A DNA stretch of 64,000 nt from Plectrocnemia conspersa (GCA_009617715.1 VTFK01000337.1:62001-126000); one strand, 5' to 3'. Counted from the stretch's first letter, positions 1 to 12,424 are shown. Notes: generated by a model not told the origin, from the letters alone. Made by a program: numbers and translations.

Positions 1-488
1 ACCACCGTGTGAAATCTTTTAACAGCTTTTTAGTTACAAGGTATTAAAATATTCATTGCACTGAGAAAAAATACCGTGTGCATTTGGGTTTACCTTTAAA
101 AGGCTGTTCGTAATCTGCTTGTCGGTTAGCGGCAATTTGTTTTAAAAACTCACTACCCTTCTGTAATTGGTCGTCACCCCGATAAAACGGTGGATAACTA
201 CGGGTACTCGGACAACCAAGAATCACTTCGTTTTAGCACTTACTCTCAGACAGTTCGTCTGAGATTTTCTCAGAGACACGTCTTCTTAGGCTCTTTTTTT
301 AGCTCACGGAGCACTCCAAAATGAAAAAAAAAATCCGAAATGCTTGTTTTTGAGCTGTTTCGGTTTAGAGTTTCATGCTTATGCTAAACCCACCTCTACT
401 GGTATTCAAACCATCTAACATCCACTTCAAAGTTCAAAGAATTAGATCTTCAAGAGCTCTTTAACATGGATTTCAATCTTTAGTCTAG
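1..488. other. Unassigned, less AT-rich flank
   Basis: No gene recognised. The stretch is visibly less AT-rich than most of the window. It contains a 7-bp hairpin near 246-264 (CTCAGAC and GTCTGAG arms). It lies directly upstream of the coding-like frame at 489-778 and may belong to the same old unit, but no domain supports this. Confidence 0.4.
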
Positions 489-778
489 CGAAGATCTCAG
501 AATCCACCGTTCTCTCTTCGAATCAATTCATCCAGCTCGATGACTGAAATCATTGTTCAATCTGTACGGAAACCACCCGTAGTCTACGGACGTACCCATG
601 GACAACACTTCTCAATTGTTGCGCAATATATTTAGTATTTATTAAACAAAATTGTGCGTTCAAAAACTAACCCCCTGACCCGAAGGCAAGGGCAAATTAT
701 TTTCCAAGCCTTATCTGCGTCTGAAGATCCAGTAATCTTCAAAGACCGGGTTAAATTGTGGATTTCATACGTTATGAC
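489..778 (+). pseudogene. Coding-like frame of unknown product, 5' part, cut by the hAT insertion
   Basis: One reading frame stays open from the TAG at 486-488 to the hAT insertion at 778, except for a single TAG at 633-635. An ATG lies at 540. If the hAT and one copy of its 8-bp duplication are removed, the same frame passes through GTT-ATG-AC and on to a TAA at 3387-3389. That leaves about 110 codons without a stop after codon 633. Composition is less AT-rich than its surroundings. I do not recognise the product. It may be a decayed host or mobile-element gene, or a chance open frame; the length and the continuity across the insertion favour real coding origin, but only moderately. Confidence 0.35.
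771..778. repeat. Left copy of 8-bp hAT target-site duplication
   Basis: GTTATGAC immediately precedes the left end of the hAT and recurs exactly at 3195-3202 after its right end. Eight-base duplications are the hallmark of hAT integration. Confidence 0.93.
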
Positions 779-3194
779 TAGAGATACGTGATTATCGCGT
801 TTTGCGATAAATGCGAAATAAAAGCGATATACGTGATATATGCGAAATTGTTGCGAAATTGTTGAAATATGTGAATAGACGTGAAAAAATTAAAATCGCA
901 AAATAATTATTCCAAATATCGATTCTCAATGTCTATGGTCAGTCTGTTCGAACTAGTCATAGATTCTGCTTAACTTATCTGTGGTCTATGACGCTACATT
1001 GACATTCGCATCTTTTGAGGTTATGTGTTGTTGACATATGCACGCGAGCATACGTTCAGAACTGTTTTCTTCCACAAATTAATGAATTATTCGTCACAAT
1101 CTCTTGGTGAGTTTACATGTCAAAGATTATTTTATTTTACTTATTACAACGTTTATTAAATATTAATATTATATGTATTTTTTCAGTTTCAACAATATGG
1201 GTCGAGCAAATGTTGATATTAAAGAAAGAGCTGCAGCATACAAAAAATATGGTTTTTATATAAATGATGACAATAATTTGATGTGCCGGCATTGTAATTG
1301 TCAGTTAGATTGGAAAAAGAAAGATAATTTAACCAAACATTTACAATCAAATAGCCATAAAAAAAAAGAGTTTCAAAACCTTCCACAAGTCATACTCGTC
1401 AATCAACAATTCCAAACATTGTAGTCAAAAGGCAAGAAAAAATCTGCATTTATAAAAAAAAAATACCGTTAGCATGTGTCTTAAAGCTAACATACCGCTA
1501 GCAAAGTTAGACCATCCTGCAGTGCGACAATATTTTAGTCAATATGTCCAGGGATCTGGTGAATTACCGTGTGCAGATCATTTACGGAGAACATATGTTC
1601 CAATATGTGGAGCAGATATGAAGAAAGAAATATTAGAAGAAATAAAAAACAAACCTCTTGTAATAATAGTGGATGAAACTTCTGATAAAATGGGACGATG
1701 TGTGTTTGCAGTTTTATTTAAAACAGTGTTACCTGCAAGTGAACAAAATGTGTATTTAGCATCATGTAATTTTTTTTAGATACAGCTAATGCTACGACGT
1801 GCTCGCAAACAATAGTAGATACTCTTAAAGAGTATGAAATTTCGTATTCTGATATTGTAGGATTTGTATCAGATTCAGCGCCATATATGACAGCTTGTTA
1901 TAAAAGCCTCAATGTTTTAATTGGCAATAAAATGCTTCATTTTCAATGCTGGGCTCACAAAATTAGTTTGGTGGGAAATACATTCATGAAAGAGTTGAAA
2001 TTGCTGAATGAATACATTAGTAAACTAAAAATAGCATTTTTGCATTCCAGAAAAATGAAATCAAATTATATTGCATTTTTTTGCAAAATATCATACCCAG
2101 ATCTTCCAGCGGTGCTATTTCCAAGTCCAGTCATAACTCGCTGGAAATCATGGTTCAAATCAGTTAGATATTTGGACACTTATTTTGATGCCTTAATTAA
2201 TTTTTTTTTTTAAAAGCTCGGAATTAAGAAATGTTACAAAAAAAAATCATTGAATTATATGAGTCCGATACAATTAGATTAAAAAAATTGAATGTAAATA
2301 TGTTAGCGAAATATGCGATAAATTTACCAATTTAATGAACAAACTGGAAGGATCTTTGTACCCCTTTTCTCATTTATTGTGGGAAGAAATTATGGGGATA
2401 AAAGATTCCTTAAATTACAATATGGGTGGCATTTTTCCTATCGAAACACAAAACTTACTTCTTGAAAGTAATGAAAATAAATAAAAAAAAAGATTTAATA
2501 AATATGCTCAAGGAAGCTTCCGGTAAAGCTCTATTGAAACTCGAGTCTCATTTATCTATAAATGAGACTAATCTTTTTTATGAATCATTAAACCAACTGT
2601 TCAATCCATCTGTAGCTGGAAGTAAATGCAATTTCCAAAGCGACGAAGTACTATTATTATTTAGGAATTTACCTCTATTTTCGATATTAACAACGATCCA
2701 ATGTTTAGAGGGTTATTCACATTTTTAATAATTTAGTATCTAGTATTAAAAGTGGAGTAAAAACAGACACACTCCAACTCTTACTTGCCACAAAAATAAA
2801 ACATGTGGAATTTGGTAATGCGGCCATACAATCAATTTGGTGTCCTGCAAACAGTGTAGATGCAGAACGCTACTTTAGCACTTATAATTTAGTTGTCACT
2901 GATCGTCGTACTAGACTTAAGGAATCATCCATTGAGACATGTTCTATGCTATATTTTAATAAATTTTAATGTCTTTTATATTAATAAAGAAATTCTCATC
3001 TATTTACTTATTTTTTAATGTTTTCTACTACTGAATTGCATATTTTATATTAAATTATGTTTAAAATAAATTAATTAAAATAATAAACGCTAAATAGATG
3101 CTAAAAATTGTTACTTTATTTGCTCCAAAACGCTAAATTGTAACATCAAAATGCTATTTTTTTCGAAAATAGATGCTAAAAACACGTATCTCTA
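779..3194 (+). mobile_element. hAT DNA transposon, 2416 bp, with intact ends
   Basis: The ends are perfect 12-bp inverted repeats (TAGAGATACGTG at 779-790 and its complement at 3183-3194) flanked by exact copies of GTTATGAC. The first five bases fit the hAT terminal pattern YARNG. Short motifs repeat inside each end: GCGATA/GCGAAA words at about 800-860, and ATGCTAAAA-like words at about 3095-3180, as expected for subterminal transposase-binding sites. The interior encodes a CGGBP1/BED-type hAT transposase on the plus strand, now broken. The perfect duplication and ends suggest the insertion is younger than most elements here, although the gene is frameshifted. Confidence 0.93.
1197..2969 (+). 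pseudogene. hAT transposase (BED-finger, CGGBP1-like), frameshifted
   Basis: The likely start is ATG 1197, just after an acceptor-like TTTTTTCAG. The order matches a full hAT transposase. There is an N-terminal BED-type zinc finger with CRHC and HLQSNSH ligands (about 1281-1365). A linker follows, then the first catalytic Asp in VDETSD (about 1671), the second Asp in FVSDSAPY (about 1871) followed by the hAT CxxH motif in QCWAH (about 1945), and the hATC dimerisation region with WCPANSVDAERYFS and DRRTRLKES near the C-terminus. The stop is TAA 2967-2969. The frame changes several times, three of them near long single-base runs: ten A (1454-1463), eight T (1770-1777) and eleven T (2201-2211). 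It would cut and paste the element from the nucleus if intact; as read it cannot. Confidence 0.9.
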
Positions 3195-3202
3195 GTTATG
3201 AC
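3195..3202. repeat. Right copy of 8-bp hAT target-site duplication
   Basis: GTTATGAC, identical to 771-778. Confidence 0.93.
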
Positions 3203-3389
3203 GTATTGGACCAATGTCTACGTGAAGAGAGAAGCGGCTGTTTTTTCAGTCTTCTTCGTCTCGATGGTTGACATTTTAGCGCTTGGTTTTGATTCAGATG
3301 AATTCTCGTTGTTACTAAAAGGCAATTCCGAACAGAAGTATAGTCCTAATTATCTTGTCTGGGAAGATTTCATTTTTGCGCACTTTTAA
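3203..3389 (+). pseudogene. Coding-like frame of unknown product, 3' part, beyond the hAT
   Basis: This continues the frame of 489-778 after the transposon and ends at TAA 3387-3389. The translated piece is rich in Val, Phe, Asp and Ser. I can assign it no domain. A 63-codon reading from the ATG inside the right target duplication (3198) exists only because of the insertion and should not be taken as an independent gene. Confidence 0.33.
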
Positions 3390-6300
3390 CTGCAACGGTC
3401 AATTATGTAGATTTGCGGTGTTTTTAGATCTGTTATTATCAGTCGGTTTTTATACTGAAAGATTTTTTATTGAGCGACCGTGTGAACAAGTTGCGATATA
3501 TCAAGACTTGAAAAGGTGTAGGTAAATTTAAAAAAGAACTATTTGCTTTGTATAAATTTAAAGTTTAAAATAAGGATACTACACCCATTGACATGTAGGG
3601 TAGTAATTTAAAGGCGGATAGCCGCATTTGTGACGAATCACAGCAAAAGAACCTCCTCCATCCAGAACAAGCGTATATAAGCGCGAACATAGCACACATA
3701 TTTATTTGAAATACACTTTTGTCAGGAACTACCTTCAATAACTTAACCAGGTAAACCTGACTTGTAACACATGAGAGTTAATACAAAATAGCACCTAGCA
3801 GAGCTAAGTCAACCATCGACCGAGCCTAATAACTAGGCTAGGACAAGTCTTCTACTGATCTTGATACTAACAATATAGGTAAACTTGAAATAATTAACAT
3901 ATATGACAGGCTTACTTTTATATGTTTTTAGTAGCAATAAGCTGTTCATTGCACAATTGTATGATCTATCCTCATACAGTATTGAAAAATTAAGAACGCA
4001 CTTTTCTTTGGCAATGTGTCATTCAAGCAGCAATTCCGACACGTGCACCTTTGTAAGTTTTCAATAATGTTTCAACGTTTGATTTATGATAGGTTGCATG
4101 TTTCGCTTGCGGTGACCCGCTTACCTTTACGTGACCGTCGCTGGATTTTTCCCCACGGCATACACACGACCGAGTTTTGTGAAAAGCTCTAGGAAAACGG
4201 CCGGTAAACAACCTCGTTTACGTGTCGGTATTAAGTCGTAAAATTGTCACGACCGAGTAATGATTGATACATTGTAGGTTTCATAACGTAGTTTATGTTT
4301 GTGGACTTAAGGATAGTTAGTTACACTAAGCAACAAAGTTTCGCTACAGATATATGAATATGTAATTTATATGTTAAATTACACATGTCAAGCCTAAAGT
4401 CCTTAGATGTTTAGAAACTTAAAACAAGTGTTTTATTTTTTATTTCACATAAAATAATTATTATTATTAATTATTTTGATTACATTAATCCTAAAAAAAA
4501 TCTTTATATTACTTGCTTTTTTTAAAACCCGGTATAATTTTGGTATTTTTATATTTTAAAGCATAGTGTTTGATATGAAAAACTATTTTAATTAAGTTTG
4601 AGAAATTATATAGCATTTAAAAACATAACAAGCTTAAAATAGCGTTGTATTCGATACAAAAAAAACACAGGATTATCAACGTTTTGTATTGTACAAGAAT
4701 TAGGTTTAAATATAAACTGTTTATATTCCCCGATTAATACATTATAATACGCTTTCCATAATACGCTAATACCCTAAAATTCGAAACTATATTGGGTATC
4801 CTTTTAAACGTTATGGAAAATATTTTGCTAATAGTATTAGTAAGCAGGCTACATTTATAAATATTAAATTTATAAACTCACAATTGGTTAGAAGAAAAAG
4901 TTAAGCAAAATTTTAAGTTATAAACGCGATCAATATAGTTAGATATCAATTGATACACTTACCTCATGTAATTGTTACAAAGCCCCACTGAATTCAAATA
5001 GCTCTAACATCCTGTAAAAAATTAAACATTTATTAATCATAAGCATACTATCAAGTAATAAAGTTATAATGATGCGAATAATATACATATTTTACACTGA
5101 TAATGGCTCTTACATATAACGGATTATATCGCACCACATAAAGACCCTATTGTATACCATAACACAAGGGTTTTAACAGCCCATTCGAAAACGTTTATTG
5201 GCATTTAAAAATATTTTATTTACTTTCGATTTGACTATGTATCATTTTATATATGAGTAATGTGCGTAGTTTTGTTAAAATTTTATTGTTGTTCATTCGC
5301 GAATGATGAAATAAGAGCTCTCGATGTAGCATAATTCACAATGGAACGTAGTTTTCAGAGCTGTTGCTTGTGAACAACATATTTATGTTGCAAATGAAAG
5401 AAGTTTCTTTGTAAGTAAGACGTTTGAATAAATAAACATTGATGTGTGCTTTTGCTGTTATAACAAGAATGTAAATATTAAAAATATATTTTAGACTTTG
5501 TGTTAAATTAATCCTTATACGTTTAATAAATTATTTTAAATATTATTTCAATAAAATTATCAAATAAATTTTCACTAAGATGTTTTATTTCAGTTGATTC
5601 TTCATTTAATTTAAATGGTCCTTTACAATTAGCTAAATATTTACTTATCGATTAGAAAAGGCAATGTCTATTTATTTTATAGGTATTATTTTTATTATAT
5701 AACTGTAAGCTGTTATATAATTATAAGAATAATTAGGTTTTTGAAAAATTAAATTTTAAATTATTTTATTCAACGTGGTGATAAATAGAGTTTATGTAAT
5801 TTAAAAATCGTCAAACATTTTGCTTGTTTTTTTTTAAATTATAAGATACAAAAAAAATCTTATTAAAAAAAAAATATTATGATGTATTTCGAACGATTTA
5901 ACCCTACACTTTTCACTAACCACGAAAACCACATATTAATAGTTAGTGTCTACAACTCAGAAAAGAATCAATATTTATTTTCGCCCCTATGAGATATTAA
6001 ATGAGCGCGTGCTGGCAATAAAACATATATTCTGATGTCATTAGATTAGTTTGTATACCCAAGTATTATATTTTTATACACCTGTATACACCTGCGTATG
6101 AACGATCGTATGTGCATGTTTGCCGTTTAATCCTGAGTGATCCTTGGCGAAAACGTTACAAAGCATCACCGGTACGCGTTCAACCTTTGCCACTTCACAA
6201 CACCCCAAAACCCACCCTCGAAACCTCATACCAATAAGGGTCCCAACACTCACCCCAGAACCGCAAAACCTACCCCTTGGCCCCCGTTTTGACCCGCACG

Positions 6301-6882
6301 CCGTATTAAATGCTTAAACGCAACGGTTCAATTCGATAACAGTCAAACTCTTGGCGTGCCTTCATAGAGTTCAAAATATTATATAATTTATATAAAATAG
6401 CTTTTAATTCACAATATATTTACACAAAGATTCATCTGTGATTAACTTATTTGTGATGCTGTTTATATTTTGTTTTAAAAAAGGGCAATTATGCCTGGGC
6501 GTTTGTTTGCTGGCGAAATTGCCAGTTGAAATTACACAAAGGTTTCGTAAATACCATGCGATTTAAGGACTTAAAAGTATACTATTTAAACGAATGATAC
6601 TCTTAACACAAGTAAAATTTATATAATACTTTAATGATTTATTTATAATAAAAAACATTTTGTTTATTGTTATACATACGTGTAATAAAAATGTGTTTTC
6701 TATGAACAGCTATTTACGGTTTAATTGGGAGAATTCTTTGGTTGTAATAAATAAATTTGTGTTTTTGTTAGAAATGTGACAAATGCTACAAAATGTTAGC
6801 GTCAGAACTTACATTTTAATTGCAATATGTATTTAAAATGTCAGTAACAATTTCTAATCTTGCTATTTGCAAGTTTTGTTAA
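3390..6882. other. No recognised gene; AT-rich with small islands
   Basis: Mostly AT-rich non-coding sequence. A promoter-like TATATAAG lies near 3675 in a less AT-rich patch (3590-3850). A GC-richer patch at 4020-4300 carries a donor-like AAAG/GTAAGC on the minus strand. A markedly C-rich patch lies at about 6160-6310. None can be tied to a gene. Confidence 0.5.
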
Positions 6883-7044
6883 ATGATCTGTTTAGAAAAA
6901 CTGCTTCTGAAGTTAATCTCTAATGGCAATATAAACGAGCAAAATGTAAGAAAATGCTGCCGTAAATTTAAAGCAGAAAGAAATGACGTTCGCAATGAAA
7001 AGATAAATGGAAGATCAGTTGTTGTCACTAGTGAGCTTAATTAA
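6883..7044 (+). pseudogene. mariner-type transposase N-terminal (HTH) fragment
   Basis: One open frame reads a stretch containing INEQNVRKCCRKFKAERNDV followed by NEKINGRSVVV, ending at TAA 7042-7044. This matches the second helix-turn-helix of mariner transposases, where an arginine- and lysine-rich recognition helix (QxVRxWCRxFKxGRxDV) precedes an ExRSGRP linker. Here Trp has become Cys and the RSGRP motif has decayed to INGRS. No catalytic DDE/D region follows and no terminal repeats were found, so this is a short remnant. The family is known to bind its own element ends through this domain. Confidence 0.72.
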
Positions 7045-7880
7045 TGATTGTATACACAATTATGTCATCTTTTTAGAAATGTCTAAATCTAAGTGAAGTG
7101 AGTCCAACCTTTTCTATTTTCTGGGACGCATTACCTGAAATAAATCGTCAAGAGCCGCATGTAAAATCAATATTTATTTTCTACAGTGTAATCCATATTA
7201 TCAATGTGTCGATTGCGACTTTACTTTTTACACAATATAGATACTACCAAATTCCTTATGTGAGCACTGAGCTTAGTTTTTGATATTAGTGCAGAAATAT
7301 ATTATTTAATAATGAAAGTAGCACCTCTTAGTGAATGATAATCATTGTTAAAAAATGAGTAATTATTTTTATGGCTTTGTTTTAAATGACTTGTAGTTTA
7401 GAAATAATAATAATACAACTAATAATCTAAAAGCGAAAAAAGCATATTTACAGAGTTTTTAAAGCGTTTTAAAATATACTCATGGGAAATTACTCATTTT
7501 GTGTCGAGTTTGAATCTCGGTAAATTTTCCATTTCTATTAGAGTAAGTATTATTACAGTAATACTATGAAGATTTTAGAGTTACATTTTAAAATTATATT
7601 TTAGGTATGTTATACTTTGGCGTTAAAAATATTATAAAAAAATAATAATTCACCCTGCTCGTTATTTATAACATAATGTATGGCCTCATATATTATTATT
7701 ATTTCATTAATTTATTAAACTAATAGCTTATTGTATAATACAATAAAAAAAATTAACTAATAAAATTAAGGTAGCACTATTACAATATTATAAAAGTGTT
7801 ACATTATGTTTTTTTATGCGGAGCTACTAAAAGTTACTACAGCAGTATTAATAAAAAAATAAGAATAGAAGTGTAAGAAT
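7045..7880. other. No recognised gene; AT-rich
   Basis: AT-rich sequence. The only notable feature is a tRNA T-arm-like box near 7505-7520 (CGAG, seven-base loop, CTCG), which resembles a box near 21703. No coding content was recognised. Confidence 0.5.
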
Positions 7881-7904
7881 CATAAATGAGAAATTAATGT
7901 GTAA

Positions 7905-7995
7905 TAATCAGCACGATAGGCAAGTGTTAAGCTAAGTCGCTGACTATTGACCTGAAAGATCGGGGTTCAAATCCCACGTGGACCTTGGTGTTTTT
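7905..7995 (+). repeat. tRNA-like sequence, probable tRNA-derived SINE or tRNA pseudogene
   Basis: A good RNA polymerase III B box, GGTTCAAATCC, lies at 7964-7974. About 45 bases upstream there is an A-box-like GGCAAGTGTTAAGC that resembles class II tRNAs (Ser or Leu, GGCNNAGTGGTTAAGGC). The 3' flank has a run of seven T at about 7991-7997 that could act as a pol III terminator. The T stem is imperfect and the 5' acceptor strand does not pair with GTGGACC, so it is not a functional tRNA. A SINE head is the best reading. Confidence 0.5.
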
Positions 7996-8049
7996 TTAAT
8001 TTTACCCTCTCTGTGAGATTTGAATTTATGAATATTATATAATTCTAAC

Positions 8050-10737
8050 TCTAATCAAACATCACAGATTAAGTTGACCTATATTTTTTTATTCTTATGG
8101 ATGAATATCGTAGCGTATTAATTAAAATTGAGCTGGATCGTACATATTAGGTATTAAAAAGTTATTTAATATTAATCAACTTTAGCTCAAAGAGAATATA
8201 TTACATTTATTAAAATATTGATTACGAGTGTCTAAGTTTTTATGTACAAGCTAGAAAGTATTTTATAAAAATGAAACAAAAAAAATAAGATTTACGGAAG
8301 ATAAAAATAAGAAAGAAATATTGTACAAGGGTATTGTGTTTTATAATAAATTGTCAATTGCAATGAAACATACAAAAAAAAATCATAAAATACAAGCGAG
8401 CAATATTTTTGTGCAAAATAAAAACCATTAATTGTATATGATATGATGGTTTTTAATGCATAATAAAAAGTAATAGTTTTATAAATAGACTAAAAATGAA
8501 TATTCATTTTAATACTAATGTTATATAAACAATACAAATCAAAGTGCCTAAGTTTCGAATTAAATTATCATGGGCAATCTAAAATAGAATCCCTCTTCAA
8601 ATTGAGAGGTAAATCATTTACGATAAATTGATAGTTTCTAAAGACTTTTAGAGTAACTTACGTATATCGCAAAGGGACAGGGACAACATTGAAAGGTTTA
8701 TGTATACCGGTAACGTCGCAAGAACAAGAGGAAAAAAGAGATTTTTCTCGATTTTTCGATTGCTCACCTAAATAAAAGACCTTTTTTTCGCTCCCAGCGT
8801 TTTTTGAGAATAAATTCTCTCAAACTAAAGGCATACTTTCTGACCTATCTTTGGCCCGACGAATGAGTGCGACAACGGGTTTTGCATAATAAAGCATAAA
8901 TCTCGCTCGGCATGGGTGGTAGAAAGTTTTTTCTACTCTCTTCGCTGTTGAAATATGTATTTTTACATATTTTTTAACGATTCTCTTCCGACTAAGAGGG
9001 GATTTATTGCTAGAGACCCCCATCGTGCGTGCTATTAAGCCAACGTATGTTGGGAATATCGCGCTAATTCCCGTTTGTTTGGCGGCAGACGTAAAGATTA
9101 AATTGTCTGAGGCTACGTATATTTTATGTATTAAAAAATAATAACCATAATATATTAAACATAATGTTATGTATCGTTAATTTATGACATGGCAATTTTT
9201 GGGCGTTAGCGATTAGTTATATGTATATCTGCGGTTCTAAAAATATATTTTTTAGTATAGCATTCTATAATAAGCTAGCATAGACATCTATTCCTTATCA
9301 ACTATTATATATAGCATAGAAAATAAAATACTAATATATTTTAGCAGATTTGTGAATAAACTAAATATATTACAGTACTTTGTTTCAAATATATAAAAAA
9401 TGGCATTTTAAAGACATGTCGTACTAAGAAAGATATTTAATCAGTACCAGTACATAGCCTAAATCTATTCAGTTACTAAGCTGATATTAGGACTAAAAAT
9501 CAATAAAAATAGCAATGAAAATATATTACAATATACATATAAAATGGAATTTATAAATAAATGTTGGTGTTTTAATTTTAAATAGATGTATAATATGAAT
9601 CTATATATTTCAACTAAATTTAAATATAATAAGTATGTTTAATAGATATTTGTTTACAATTTTATTTTAATATATGTACATATATATGTATAACATTTTT
9701 TTTTATTGCATATTATATAGAAATTTAAGCGTTTATAGTACGAATCATTTTACTTAAACATGGAATAGTTATAATATAGAGAGATTTGCGCTATGATAAA
9801 TAAATTTTTAGTGGTTTTTAAGCGTTCCTTTTATTAAAGAGTTTGCCGTTTATTTTTTTCGTTGGCAACTAAAGGCTCTGTATTTAGGTATTTGAATTAC
9901 TTGGAAATGAAAGCATAACAATATACGTGATGTGGAATTTTAATTACCGGATTATGCAAACCACAATTCATGCAACACAAAAAATATTTTATATTATTCA
10001 AAGTTATTTCTATTACCATACACCTGCATATATCAATATTCTAAAAGTTTTTGGTAAAAATCGGCAAAAGCTTTCGAAGATACTGCTTACATTATATATA
10101 ATATCTTTTACGCCCGGAAATTGTTTCTCTTTGAGAACAGTTTTACAATATATTTAAGTAAGTTTAGTATCTCTTTGTTCGAACAGTTTTTTTGTGAGCC
10201 AACAATAATGTATTTTAGATAATAAATATTTTTATTTTTTTTATTCAAAAATAATTTAAATATAAAAATGCACATATTAATAAAAAAGTTTGAAGAATTG
10301 TTTAAAATAAATATGAAGTGTATGTAAATTTATTTCGTAGTTAAAAATTCATAAGAATAAACTTTAAGCGATTTGGTGAAAAACCACTATTATATATTAA
10401 AGTGTCATTAAGAAGTTATTATAAAATATTTATTTAAATGAGCGAATATTAGTTAAGAATAATCTATAATATTTATTTATAGTGTAAAATAATTTAAAAT
10501 TAAGTTTTACTTGTTGTTTGGCGATCCCTTAATATGAAAGTCACATTAAATATATAAATAAAATAACTGAAAAAAAATTAATCAACAACGAGGCAATCTA
10601 TGAATATTTTTACCTTCCAGAGAATACTCACTTTGTAAGGTAAAAAAGATAATAAGAATTCCTTAACCATTTTCATTTTTCAAGAAAGTCGGGAAAATAG
10701 TTATAAAAATGCCAATGAAATTTATTATGTTTTTAAA
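8050..10737. other. No recognised gene; one less AT-rich island
   Basis: AT-rich, except for about 8640-9110, where GC content rises and CpG words appear. The island contains short open frames on the minus strand (8820-9023) with no domain. A 76-codon open frame at 9927-10157 is AT-driven and not credible as a gene. Confidence 0.5.
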
Positions 10738-11345
10738 TGCACCTCTTCAGATTGTAAAACAATTTAATAAATTCTCAATGAAACAAGTTAAGTATATGAA
10801 TGAATGCCATGAAAACACCATGATATGACCTAATAAGCGGCAATATGATAAAAGAATTGCCGATGAAATTCGTCAGATTAATCCCATTCAACTCAGTAAT
10901 TAAATTTAACTATTTTCTAAACCAATGAAAAGTTGCTCACATTAAAATTTTACTGAAAGCAGGATAAGAACCAGACGACGTTGCCACATACAGATATTAT
11001 CAGTTATGGCTGAAATATTTTTTTTAATATAAAAAGAATCAAACCGGTAATATAGAAACTTAATTTATCATCAAATCATCTATTTGACTTTAGAAATAAA
11101 CACTTCAATAAAGCAAATGTATAGGTTAGCAAAATAAATCTAATAAGACTTTGAAAATAAAAAATACAGCTCAGCCATATTCTTAGATATAACCCAAGCT
11201 TTTAACAAAGGGTGGTACCTTCAATTACTCTACAAAACTGAAAAAAATGTTTCTACGTAAATTAACCATTTGGCTTTTTAGTGACAATATTATACAATTT
11301 TTATATCAAGAGTCGTATCTCAAAACATATATTTTATATGTATAG
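10738..11345 (+). pseudogene. Jockey-like LINE reverse transcriptase, decayed
   Basis: Translating all three frames recovers successive landmarks of a non-LTR reverse transcriptase. First is the pre-RT region with YDLISGNMIKELP (about 10826). Then come WKVAxI- and YRPISLL-like pieces (about 10950-11010) and a QFGFRNKHST-like stretch with many changes (about 11065-11110). Motif A reads SSAIFLDITQAFNKGW (about 11168-11213), corresponding to SAxFLDxxxAFDxVW, followed by YKLKKMF. Frames switch several times and stops are frequent, so no long open frame marks it. It is a 5'-truncated, long-dead copy. The order and wording fit the Jockey clade best; the exact family is uncertain. Confidence 0.75.
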
Positions 11346-12420
11346 CAATAATATATTCTAAGTATTTTAGTTTATAAAATTCAATTTGATCCAGAACACT
11401 TAAAATTAAATTTTCCAGAACACTTTAAAATAAATTTTTTGTGACTATATTTATAGCTTGGTATAATTAAAAAATATAAATTAATGAAACAAGATATTTT
11501 TTCTAATGTTATAAATTGGTCTGTGGAAATAAAACTTAATCTACAAATGTATTGATTTCTTAATCTATAAATGTATTGGGGTATAAAAACTATGATTTTT
11601 TTCATTTATGTGCACAACTATTTGCTTCTCTCTATAAATAAGAAACCTTCAAAATCTGATCGCAGACTGAGAGGTCGTAAACGTTCCGAATGATATTTCG
11701 ACTACTCGGTATTGAAACGATACTCGGTTGTTTACGACGTTTTTATTGTTTTTCTTTTTTTTTTCATGAATATTTTTACATATTATTTGTGTGGACATAT
11801 TTCATAAAAAAATGTCAAGAACCCAAAAAATAATATTTCTTTATGTAAAAACGTGCGTTTCGTTGATAAATAGATATGGCCGTTTCGGCGAGCGTAAAGT
11901 GTTATGTTCGCACATTATCAACGACATCGTTGAATTTTTCACATAAAAAATTATATATAATGCAAGTACCTTTTTTGTAAAAAATTTAACGAAGAGTATA
12001 TCAAGTTTACATAAGTATACAGCCAAATTAACTAAAGTACGTCATCAATTAATATTTGACCTAGTGACTAATCGATGTATATTGTATACAAGCAGTGCTT
12101 TAAATACTGGTTTCCTAACAAATAATTTTTAGTTATTCGAGACATTATTTTTATATTTAATGCATGCATGTATTGTAATAATATATACTTATATGTGTAT
12201 TTACTTAGCTTACAAACAATAAATGGCTATGTTAACCTTTTTAAGATTGTAATCATACTTTCTATTGCTAATAAAAAATCTATGTAGACAATGTGTTGTG
12301 TATTATTCTAAAAATTAAATAACAAACGTAATTTATTATTATAAATAAGAAAATATTGAACAGGTATATTTTTTTTTGTTTATGTATTGTCAGTTTAAAA
12401 TATGTATATATTTTTTCTAA
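11346..12420. other. No recognised gene; AT-rich
   Basis: AT-rich. Short open frames at 11381-11605 and 11841-12026 (minus) are dominated by Ile, Phe, Tyr and Lys codons and are expected by chance. Nothing else supported. Confidence 0.5.
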
Positions 12421-12424
12421 TATC

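Noticed and set aside
3594..3767. Possible solo LTR (TGTAGGG to TAACA with TATATAAG inside)
   Set aside because: No matching target duplication, primer-binding site or second copy; TGT and ACA borders occur often by chance.
4020..4300. Minus-strand exon ending at GTAAGC
   Set aside because: A single donor-like site in a short open frame with TTG start and no recognised protein; insufficient.
7905..7995. Functional tRNA gene
   Set aside because: The acceptor strands do not pair and the T stem is mismatched, so it is called SINE or pseudogene.
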